64,000 nt of DNA from Oceanospirillaceae bacterium. GTDB taxonomy: Bacteria; Pseudomonadota; Gammaproteobacteria; Pseudomonadales; Litoribrevibacteraceae. The notes under the pieces were generated by a model. The model saw only the letters and a list, made by a program, of their open reading frames with translations. It ran no database searches and was not told the DNA's origin. This document shows, piece by piece, positions 36,646 through 43,195 of the stretch (position 1 is its first letter; each line of letters begins with the position of its first letter). The position numbers were made by a program, and so were the translations under genes. The stretch is from NCBI GenBank assembly GCA_015665455.1, contig JADFAD010000004.1, positions 124,001 to 188,000 on the forward strand, given 5' to 3'.

Positions 36646-37851
36646 ATGCTAAATAAGATTAAAGCTATTTTCGTAATATTTATAATTTCAATTAACTATT
36701 CCATGTTTGCCTTCGCAGAGTCGAGTTCTGAAAAGTGCATGAAGAGGTGGGTTTCTAAAAGCGATAAAGTTTTTGCTAAAGACTGTGTGGATATGGCGTT
36801 CAGTAACAACCTTAAAGATCGTCAAACTCTTGCATGGATGTTCTTTACTCGAGTCAATCAACTAATTCCTGACAGTCATGAGGTTTCTGAGTCTGGTCGT
36901 GTTCCTCAATGGATGGCATGGGCAACCGATAAGGACACATTTCAGGTAGAACCAACCTTTAAGTACACTAAAAAGAACCGTGATGATTTAGTCCCTGTTA
37001 CTAAGAAGAGGCTTTTAACTGGTGATATCTCTAATGAGCGGCCAGACGGAGCAAACGAAGAAGTAACTCGAAACGCTATTAGTTATGATTACCTTACTAA
37101 TACGGCAAAATTGAACACCAAAACAGGCGTTTTTGATTATATTAAAGCGGGCAATAGAGTGGATATGCCTGTTGGCTCAGTAGAAATTAAAGCCTCATGG
37201 CTAAAAGTTCCTCCAGGAGGAGCACCTAAAGGCGCGCTGATATATAAATTTAAGTCAGATACTTATTGGTGGCGTGGGATTCATATTATGGTGAAAATGA
37301 AGTCTCTCCCGAAAGATGAAAACCTTTTTTATACAGAAGAGCCAAGTTGGTTTTGGACCACGTTTGAATTTAATAACAACCCTGGTGTGGCTCACGTGCG
37401 TCAAAACCTTATTACCCAAAGAGCCTCTCTTTCATTAGAAGAAATAAATTCAATCTTGATGGAAGGTGGTATTTCAAAATTTGGCTTTGAGGCCTACGCT
37501 CCTAACGGAACTCAGATTCGATATACTGATGGAGGCGCAGGTGAGACGCCAGTGATTCTTGGTCATACGGATATGGAAGACTTTGCGGGCTTGCCTAATA
37601 ACGCTCAACCGAACAATTGGTCAAGTTTCAATGCATCTTGCCACACATGCCACGCTACAGCGGCGATTAAACTCAATGATGAGCCTACGTTGTCAGTTTA
37701 TTTCCCTTTTACTGTGCCAGTGGGTGCTCTTTCAGAGCAATATTATGGCCCGAATAACTCAGCGTCGGGCGTTGCAGGTCCGACTTATTATCTTGGCGAT
37801 GGTTTTGTTCCTTTAGATTTTATGTGGCCAATTGCGTTTAACGCTAAATGA
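36646..37851 (+). CDS. Exported protein with a single c-type heme motif
   Basis: A 401-residue protein with a Sec signal peptide (ending MFAFA/ES). A single CXXCH motif occurs near residue 331 (SCHTCHATAAI), so one covalently bound heme is likely in the periplasm. The rest is Trp-rich and beta-like (YWWRGIHIMVKMKSLP, SWFWTTFEFNN) and holds none of the usual cytochrome c fold elements before the heme site. I do not recognise its enzyme activity; a heme-bearing oxidase or sensor is possible. It stands alone and ends at a convergent hairpin. Confidence 0.7.
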   Translation: MLNKIKAIFVIFIISINYSMFAFAESSSEKCMKRWVSKSDKVFAKDCVDMAFSNNLKDRQTLAWMFFTRVNQLIPDSHEVSESGRVPQWMAWATDKDTFQVEPTFKYTKKNRDDLVPVTKKRLLTGDISNERPDGANEEVTRNAISYDYLTNTAKLNTKTGVFDYIKAGNRVDMPVGSVEIKASWLKVPPGGAPKGALIYKFKSDTYWWRGIHIMVKMKSLPKDENLFYTEEPSWFWTTFEFNNNPGVAHVRQNLITQRASLSLEEINSILMEGGISKFGFEAYAPNGTQIRYTDGGAGETPVILGHTDMEDFAGLPNNAQPNNWSSFNASCHTCHATAAIKLNDEPTLSVYFPFTVPVGALSEQYYGPNNSASGVAGPTYYLGDGFVPLDFMWPIAFNAK

Positions 37852-37925
37852 TCTCATATAGATGTAGCTAGGGTTATCCAGAGGGGCTAGTTGTGGGTGG
37901 AGCTGTTGGCAAATTTAGAATTAAG

Positions 37926-37952
37926 ATGGCGCTTGGTGTTAATAAGCGCCAT
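37926..37952. terminator. Hairpin between convergent genes
   Basis: ATGGCGCTT / AAGCGCCAT, a perfect 9-bp stem with a 9-base loop, lies between the heme-motif protein gene and the minus-strand gene at 37958. The flanks are AT-rich without a clean T run. Confidence 0.55.
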
Positions 37953-37957
37953 GAATA

Positions 37958-38488
37958 CTAAATATTATTTAGTTGCTCCATCCAGTTTATAAGTTCTCTG
38001 GTTAACTCGGTATTTGATTTTCCTAGCATGTTCAGAGCTTTCAAAATGTTAGACTTTGAGGCGAGAGAATAAGTGTTGTTGGCTGTATTGATTCTGATTT
38101 TTTGAGTTGTTTTTTCTTCTCGATTAAATTTACTAGCGAAGTGTACTTGGTTCATTCGAGCGGCTCTGGAAATATCTATCAGTAAGAACATTTCGCCTTT
38201 CTTGTTCTTTATTGATCGAATTTCACTGTTCTTGAATTGATAATAGTTAATGTCTGAATCAGGGATGTTGAGCTTTTCTTCTTTTGTTTGACTAATTTCT
38301 GCTGGCATAGCATGGGATTGATGTTTTTGACTTACATTGCTTTTTCCGCTCTCGCATTGGATTATTTTTCCGCCTTTTGATTCAAATTCATGAATTTGCT
38401 GGATTAATTCAGAGCGGGTTCTTTGTCTTTTTTCTTTCGAGTATTCAAAATCTGAATTCGTTGTTTCAAATTGTTCGTGAGAGGCCAT
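37958..38488 (-). CDS. Hypothetical phage-type regulator
   Basis: A 176-residue protein. Residues 1-~75 are polar with a short coiled-coil (RSELIQQIHEFESKGGKI). Residues ~95-176 (MFLLIDISRAARMNQVHF, then TQKIRINTANNTYSLASKS and an amphipathic end) have a layout loosely like BRO-N/antirepressor domains, but I cannot confirm this. It is transcribed from a region with strong palindromes (38677-38714) that share a core with a site upstream of the repressor gene, so it is probably under the same control. Confidence 0.5.
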   Translation of the reverse strand: MASHEQFETTNSDFEYSKEKRQRTRSELIQQIHEFESKGGKIIQCESGKSNVSQKHQSHAMPAEISQTKEEKLNIPDSDINYYQFKNSEIRSIKNKKGEMFLLIDISRAARMNQVHFASKFNREEKTTQKIRINTANNTYSLASKSNILKALNMLGKSNTELTRELINWMEQLNNI

Positions 38489-38899
38489 AATAAACTCCTT
38501 TCTTTTATAGTTGTGGCTTGTGTGGCGTTCTATGGGTGTTGAGTTGGGGGCTTCTCGTTGATTCAGGGGTTTCTTGCAATTGTTGTGATGGAAAAAGCAA
38601 ATGTACTCTTGTTGTGAGAGGGCTCTGGTGTTTCATCATTCTTCCTTGGGTTGAGATGATGAAATAACCTTAGTTTCGCATATGCGTAATATCAATTAAT
38701 TCGTAATTGATATTTTCTATTGAGATTATAGGTGTTATAGTTTTTAGCTTTACTATGGCTTCGGAAAGAAGTGTCTGTGATAGGGTTAGTCGTAGAGGAA
38801 GGGGCTTGGGTTATATCTTTGAATTGATGAGGCTATGCTCTAAATACTATGTACTTAAAGTGATTTTTTGGTTAATAAACGCGTAAACTCTCAAGAAGC
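38489..38899. other. Regulatory intergenic region between two minus-strand phage-type genes
   Basis: No gene is visible. It contains the composite palindrome at 38677-38714 and AT-rich DNA downstream of the repressor gene. Confidence 0.5.
38677..38714. promoter_or_regulatory. Composite palindromic operator candidate
   Basis: CGCATATGCG (38677-38686) is a perfect palindrome, followed directly by an 11-bp inverted repeat AATATCAATTA / TAATTGATATT with a 5-base loop (38688-38714). The first element's core recurs at 39622-39630. The site lies about 190 bases before the start of the 37958-38488 gene. Confidence 0.55.
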
Positions 38900-39541
38900 T
38901 TATATTTCTTCTTTAATAATATTTAGGCACTGACCTAATATTTGTATTTCGTCAGGCTTAAATCTGAGAGGTTTGTCGTCATCTGAGAAATCTGTGTTTT
39001 TAGGTTGAAGGATTATGTTTAGAAATCCTTTTTTGACGAAACATATAACCGACTGATCTAACTTTGGGATAAATACTAGAGCAAGTTCTTGGCTGTCCAC
39101 TTCGTCTTGCGGGGATATTAGCACTACGTCACCTTCGTAGTACTCTGGTTCTGCAAAAGAATCTTTTACTCGAATGCAGAAGCAGCCTTCAGGTAATGGT
39201 TTTTCGTCACCTTTCGTTGTGTACCACATTGCGAACTTTTTGGTTAAACTTGATGGTGTAACACTTCGAGTGTTAGGCAGTTCTTCCCAGTCAATGATTG
39301 GTACTGGTAGTTTGTTTGAATAGCCATCTTCTTCAGTTAAACCTAATAGATAATCAGTCGACGTACCCAGAGCTATAGCCGTTTTCTTTATGAAGCCAAT
39401 GGCTGCATTGCCTCGAGAAAACATTCCTGATACTCCTGAATCCGAATAGCCTGTGATGGCCGCAAGACCTTTCTGCTTGATTCTCTTTTTCCTCATTAAC
39501 GCTTTCGTGCGTTCAATAAATAATTCGCTGTCTTTATCCAT
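38900..39541 (-). CDS. S24/LexA-like phage repressor with helix-turn-helix
   Basis: A 213-residue CI-type repressor. Residues ~14-67 form a Xre-like helix-turn-helix (IKQKGLAAITGYSDSGVSGM). Residues ~115-213 form the S24 domain with RVKDSFAEPEYYEGDVVLIS (Ser128 at the catalytic position) and a Lys at 170/171 (CFVKKGF). The usual Ala-Gly cleavage pair in the linker is not visible (IIDWEELPNT). It is divergent from the plus-strand early genes. Confidence 0.85.
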   Translation of the reverse strand: MDKDSELFIERTKALMRKKRIKQKGLAAITGYSDSGVSGMFSRGNAAIGFIKKTAIALGTSTDYLLGLTEEDGYSNKLPVPIIDWEELPNTRSVTPSSLTKKFAMWYTTKGDEKPLPEGCFCIRVKDSFAEPEYYEGDVVLISPQDEVDSQELALVFIPKLDQSVICFVKKGFLNIILQPKNTDFSDDDKPLRFKPDEIQILGQCLNIIKEEI

Positions 39542-39621
39542 TTGTATTTGAAACCTACTTTAAAGTTTTTGGATTTAATGGCTTTTACATTTGTTCACTA
39601 ATTAGCTCTATATTTTATTTT

Positions 39622-39640
39622 GCATATGCGTATATTATTT
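39622..39640. promoter_or_regulatory. Repressor operator candidate
   Basis: GCATATGCGTATATTATTT shares GCATATGCGTA with the site at 38677. It lies 80 bases upstream of the repressor start and TATATT inside it could be a -10 box. Confidence 0.5.
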
Positions 39641-39769
39641 TAATCGGGATATTTAAGACCATGACATACAGCGATCTAATACGCAATGGAGAATAACAGG
39701 TAATGAAACGTTTGATTGAAGAGAATGTAAGAAAAGAGGGCGCTTTGAAGCAGACAACATGACATTAAG

Positions 39770-39795
39770 TTGCGAGGAGCACCACCTCCTCGCAA
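39770..39795 (+). promoter_or_regulatory. Leader hairpin before the early genes
   Basis: TTGCGAGGAG / CTCCTCGCAA, a perfect 10-bp stem with a 6-base loop and no T run, lies 50 bases before the first plus-strand gene. It may be an attenuator, or a structure masking or stabilising the leader. Confidence 0.45.
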
Positions 39796-39844
39796 CGAGC
39801 AAGCACCCAGAATTTTGCGCAAACAAATTAAAGGATAGCTTAAG

Positions 39845-40189
39845 GTGAACTTTAAAATGGACGTTTTAATAAAGCAAGCTAAGGAACTCGCACATTTTTG
39901 TCCTCGCTTGATTTCTCTTGTGGGCACTCGAGCGTGCATTACTTTAATGGGAATCAGTGAAAGCGGAGGGATGACTAAAGAGAAAAACGGTCTTGTATTT
40001 TACCAGATCAATCAAGAAAGAATGTTTGAAATATTTTCGCTATGGGAATGTTCCGATGTTTCAGAATCCATCGAGTTACTGGTCAAAGGTGGCTACTTGT
40101 TGATTGAGCGAGGAGATGATTTCACTTGGTATGCCATTAACGTAGAAAAGCTAAATTTAACATGCTTGTTAGAGGAGGTCGTTGTATGA
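39845..40189 (+). CDS. Hypothetical phage-like protein
   Basis: A 114-residue protein, first gene rightward from the control region. AAGGA is 9 bases before GTG 39845; ATG 39857 is an alternative start. Its last ~50 residues (ESIELLVKGGYLLIERGDD, TWYAIN) look like a winged-helix wing, so a DNA-binding role is possible. Its stop overlaps the start of the next small gene (ATGA). Confidence 0.6.
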   Translation: MNFKMDVLIKQAKELAHFCPRLISLVGTRACITLMGISESGGMTKEKNGLVFYQINQERMFEIFSLWECSDVSESIELLVKGGYLLIERGDDFTWYAINVEKLNLTCLLEEVVV

Positions 40190-40293
40190 ATATCATTGTT
40201 AGATACCTTTTAAACCATGACGCTAGCATCAAGCTCCTGCTTAGCTCAGTTAGTCAATCTTTCCTTATTACTAAAGTGCACCTCAGTAATTGA
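40186..40293 (+). CDS. 35-residue small protein, translationally coupled
   Basis: ATG 40186 overlaps the stop of the preceding gene (ATGA) and has GGAGG at 40174-40178. It encodes MNIIVRYLLNHDASIKLLLS and then SVSQSFLITKVHLSN. There is no recognisable domain. The strong ribosome site and overlap argue that it is translated. Confidence 0.5.
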   Translation: MNIIVRYLLNHDASIKLLLSSVSQSFLITKVHLSN

Positions 40294-40344
40294 AGTCTAA
40301 ATCAATTCATAGGAAACCTAGCAAGCAGAATATTGAGGCCGACG

Positions 40345-40875
40345 ATGAAATGGATAACACCAAGACAGGCATGGCATGATGCGTTTTATACCCCGGGTGT
40401 AAAATTTGGGGGTCAAAGAACAAACTGTACAAAAGATAGCTCTTTTGCTCGAATAGCGCATTGTGTTGAAGCAGGACAAGTAATGTGTGCGATTGAAAAG
40501 CTCCCTGAATCGCTAAAGTCTTTAGGCATGGTTCTTTGGGCGCCACTTACGTTTGTTTCTGTTCAAGATTTTAATCGAGCATGGGAAACGGTTGTCGAAA
40601 ACTTCTGGCTGGAGAATAGGGATGAAAAGCTCAATCGTCATACACATAAAGTTACTATATTAGCCAAGTTCGCTATTGAAGAGTTCAGGTTTCGTGACAC
40701 GAATGGAGGAGATAAGCTCTATACACTCAAGGAAGTATTTGCTCAAGCGGGTATTGATCCATCTAATGCAAAGCGGCAAGGGTGGGTGCTGGTTTGGAAT
40801 CGCTTATTATCGGTGCTTCAGGAGTTAGCAGACGAAGCGTTAAGACCTGTTTCTATTTTGTTGAGTAAGAAGTGA
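40345..40875 (+). CDS. Phage-like protein, candidate late-gene regulator
   Basis: A 176-residue basic protein (MKWITPRQAWHDAFYTPG, KVTILAKFAIEEFRFRDT). Not recognised by family. Its place is suggestive: last gene before two terminator-like hairpins (40984-41015, 41078-41101) and the lysis genes, which is where lambdoid phages have the Q antiterminator. That role is inference only. Confidence 0.5.
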   Translation: MKWITPRQAWHDAFYTPGVKFGGQRTNCTKDSSFARIAHCVEAGQVMCAIEKLPESLKSLGMVLWAPLTFVSVQDFNRAWETVVENFWLENRDEKLNRHTHKVTILAKFAIEEFRFRDTNGGDKLYTLKEVFAQAGIDPSNAKRQGWVLVWNRLLSVLQELADEALRPVSILLSKK

Positions 40876-40983
40876 AGTGACTGCTTTGAACTTGAATTAA
40901 TAAACGCTAACTAAGGCAGGTAAAAATTATTTTCGATTTGTTGTTGCTTAAATACGAGCGTTTGTGCAACTATTTCTAACGTA

Positions 40984-41015
40984 GCCAGAGGTTCACCAGA
41001 ACTCCTGGCTTTTTT
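40984..41015 (+). terminator. Terminator-like hairpin 1 before the lysis genes
   Basis: GCCAG / CTGGC with inner G-C and G-U pairs, followed by six T residues and ATGCCTGC. The stem is short; strength is uncertain. Confidence 0.5.
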
Positions 41016-41077
41016 ATGCCTGCTGTTTTTGTTTAGAGATGATTCAGCTTAAAAACAGTCGATACTAAATTTTCACT

Positions 41078-41101
41078 AACCGGCCTTGAGCCGGTTTTTT
41101 T
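41078..41101 (+). terminator. Terminator 2 before the lysis genes
   Basis: AACCGGC / GCCGGTT with a 5-base loop, followed by a T7 run; the next bases (ATGCCTG) repeat those after hairpin 1. Despite it, the lysis genes begin 14 bases later. Confidence 0.75.
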
Positions 41102-41114
41102 ATGCCTGATATTT

Positions 41115-41435
41115 ATGCCGAACTCTATTGATAACTGTATTTCCCTTGGGAATGTACTGGTGCTTATTACCATGTTGTTAGGTGGTTCTGCGGTTGTGTT
41201 TACCATTAATGTTCTCGCTGCAAAAAATTCAGTGAGAATTGATGACAACACCAGTGCAATAGAACGAAATATTAATGAAATTGAGGCTATTAGAAAAGAA
41301 GTTAGGCCCATCGCTCAAGACCTACAAAATTTGAAAATTCATTTTAAATACCAGAAAGATTCAATGTCTCGAATAGAGCGGGACTTGGACTTTCTAGTAA
41401 AAGCTCAGCGTACTCAAAAGGATAGAAGCCCATGA
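41115..41435 (+). CDS. Membrane-anchored coiled-coil protein, holin/spanin-like
   Basis: A 106-residue protein with one membrane helix (~12-35, VLVLITMLLGGSAVVFTINV) and a long charged coiled coil (~40-95). That layout fits a phage i-spanin or a lysis-associated coiled-coil protein. Its stop overlaps the next start (ATGA). Family not certain. Confidence 0.6.
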   Translation: MPNSIDNCISLGNVLVLITMLLGGSAVVFTINVLAAKNSVRIDDNTSAIERNINEIEAIRKEVRPIAQDLQNLKIHFKYQKDSMSRIERDLDFLVKAQRTQKDRSP

Positions 41436-41740
41436 AATTAAATGAGGATATAACCCTTTACGGCATCTCATCTGAACTTCTTATAGCGCTTGCTGTAGCA
41501 GCAACAGTTTACGATAACAAAGGTCTGGCGTTAGTATTTACTTTGCTGAAAAGCAGAGGATGCGGCCAAGACTTCTCCCCGTATTTAGGTAACGAGGCTG
41601 ATTTATGTTCTCGATATCTAGATAAAGAGACTCAGAGAAAAGTAAAAACTGAGCTCTCTTCCCGATTAGGCGCAGATTACGGTGTAGTGCTTGAACGGGG
41701 CCATATTCACTTGAAATACCAACCTAAATTAAGAGGATAA
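41432..41740 (+). CDS. M15 peptidase-like phage protein lacking a zinc ligand
   Basis: A 102-residue protein matching small phage M15-type endopeptidase-like proteins: an N-terminal TLYGISSELLIALAVAATVY, then YLGNEADLCSRYLD and the ending GADYGVVLERGHIHLKYQPK. In active relatives the first zinc site reads SLHYxGxAxDLR; here the His is replaced (FSPYLGNEADL), while the Asp and the final HIH are kept. It may be an inactive relative, or a binding protein. Coupled to both neighbours. Confidence 0.6.
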   Translation: MKLNEDITLYGISSELLIALAVAATVYDNKGLALVFTLLKSRGCGQDFSPYLGNEADLCSRYLDKETQRKVKTELSSRLGADYGVVLERGHIHLKYQPKLRG

Positions 41741-41742
41741 TC

Positions 41743-42024
41743 ATGTTTAAAGTTCAATTGATTGTACTGTGTTCATTTTTTTTACTTTGCGCTTCTTTGA
41801 CTTTTGCGTCTGATTTAGAACTGATGATTGAAGCTATTGTTCTATTTCAACCATTTCTCCCAGGGTGGGCCCAGTTAGCTTTGGTTCTTACCAGTGGCGT
41901 CTATGGCGTATTCACTTCAGTTATTAGGCCTCATATTAAACCGGATGACTGGGTGAAACTAGGGAAGACCGGGCGTGTGCTGGACCAAATTGCTGGTAAT
42001 AGAAAGCATACGGAGAATAAATGA
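41743..42024 (+). CDS. Small membrane protein, holin-like
   Basis: A 93-residue protein with two hydrophobic segments (~4-23 and ~38-60, WAQLALVLTSGVYGVFTSVI) and a polar tail (KLGKTGRVLDQIAGNRK). Position behind the M15-like gene suggests a holin. The first segment could be a signal peptide (LTFAS). Its stop overlaps the next start. Confidence 0.6.
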   Translation: MFKVQLIVLCSFFLLCASLTFASDLELMIEAIVLFQPFLPGWAQLALVLTSGVYGVFTSVIRPHIKPDDWVKLGKTGRVLDQIAGNRKHTENK

Positions 42025-42992
42025 TGAGTATATCCCCAATAATTAATGCTGTGTCTATTTCAATTAAAACTGCTGTGAACGTAATTGTAACTTTGTCTCG
42101 TTGGGTTTGGAGTTCAACGGGGGTAGATGAGTATGTTGAAATTGAGGCTGCTGAGATCACTGACGATTTTGAAATTCATTTCACTTTTGCCCGTCCTCCT
42201 AAACATTCAAATGCATACGTATTAAGTAGTGATGGAAATAATGTATTTAGGTTAGTCACTCTTTTATATAGCGACACTATCGAGTTTGTTACTAATTCTA
42301 CCTATCCGAATATAAAAGGCGCACTTACTGGTATTGCTGAAGGTGAAGAAGTAAGGCTATCAGCATATGGTGAAAATGGTACGGCTTCTATATACATTAA
42401 TGAACGATTCAGAGGGACAGTTAAATATATGTTGCCTTTTTACATTGATAGAGTGTTTTCCTCCCCATGCAGTGGAGAGTTTAAAAATTTAACTATATCG
42501 AGTGGAGTAGCTTTGAATCGAATATATCGGTTCGACGAAACGCCAGGAACGAATGTGGTTGTTAATTCAGCCGAAGACGCACAATGTGAATTAATCTCTC
42601 ATGCGGTTGTTAATGATTCAATAATTTATAACGATACGCTTCCTGTTTTAGTAGGGGCTAGGAGAACGGATTGGATTGCTATAGATGGTGGATCACGATA
42701 TTTAGTGGAAGTTATTGGAGGTGAGGCTTCTCGTTCTCGTTGGCAATATTCTATTGATAATGGGGTCACATTTTTGTATGGCGGGAATAATTTTGAAGGT
42801 GGAGCTCTAGATCGATCTCCTGATGTATTTTTTGATGTGCCTCTCACAGCAACGCATGTTCGAGTATATTTTTCAAACGCTTCAGATTCAGCGACAGATT
42901 TGTCTTTGAAAAAGATCATTGGCTTTGGACGTAGAGTTAATTTTGGATTGAATCAAGCAGTAATGAAGACCGTAAAGTGTCAAGAGAGGTAG
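42021..42992 (+). CDS. Phage-type fibre/adhesin-like protein
   Basis: A 323-residue beta-rich protein with jelly-roll-like segments of the concanavalin/LamG kind (DDFEIHFTFARPPKHSN, EEVRLSAYGENGTASIYIN). The N-terminus is hydrophobic (NAVSISIKTAVNVIVTLSRW) and may act as an anchor. It is the last gene of the coupled lysis cassette and precedes the tail-spike gene. Tail-fibre or surface-binding function is inferred. Confidence 0.5.
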   Translation: MMSISPIINAVSISIKTAVNVIVTLSRWVWSSTGVDEYVEIEAAEITDDFEIHFTFARPPKHSNAYVLSSDGNNVFRLVTLLYSDTIEFVTNSTYPNIKGALTGIAEGEEVRLSAYGENGTASIYINERFRGTVKYMLPFYIDRVFSSPCSGEFKNLTISSGVALNRIYRFDETPGTNVVVNSAEDAQCELISHAVVNDSIIYNDTLPVLVGARRTDWIAIDGGSRYLVEVIGGEASRSRWQYSIDNGVTFLYGGNNFEGGALDRSPDVFFDVPLTATHVRVYFSNASDSATDLSLKKIIGFGRRVNFGLNQAVMKTVKCQER

Positions 42993-43195
42993 GCAGTCAT
43001 AACTGGATACTTTGCTCCAGTATAAGATTAATTGATATTAACTTATTCGAGATACCTTCCAGTTCTAGTAAATGTATACCTTTAACTTATTAATTAAATT
43101 GACTCTTGATAGATTGGCTGTAAGACAATATTAATAATATTGCTTTGATGTTCAGTTTGTTTTTCTTGAGTTATTTATCAAGTAACGAGAATTCC

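Larger units (their letters stand above)
39542..39844. other. Divergent control region of the phage-like block
   Basis: About 300 bases between the repressor gene (minus) and the early genes (plus). It contains the GCATATGCG operator candidate (39622-39630) and a 10-bp hairpin (39770-39795). A 19-codon frame (MKRLIEENVRKEGALKQTT) starts at 39703, but no good ribosome site supports it. Confidence 0.5.

Noticed and set aside
39703-39762. A 19-codon leader peptide before the early phage-like genes
   Set aside because: No convincing ribosome site and no amino-acid bias that would suggest attenuation; mentioned only within the control-region entry.
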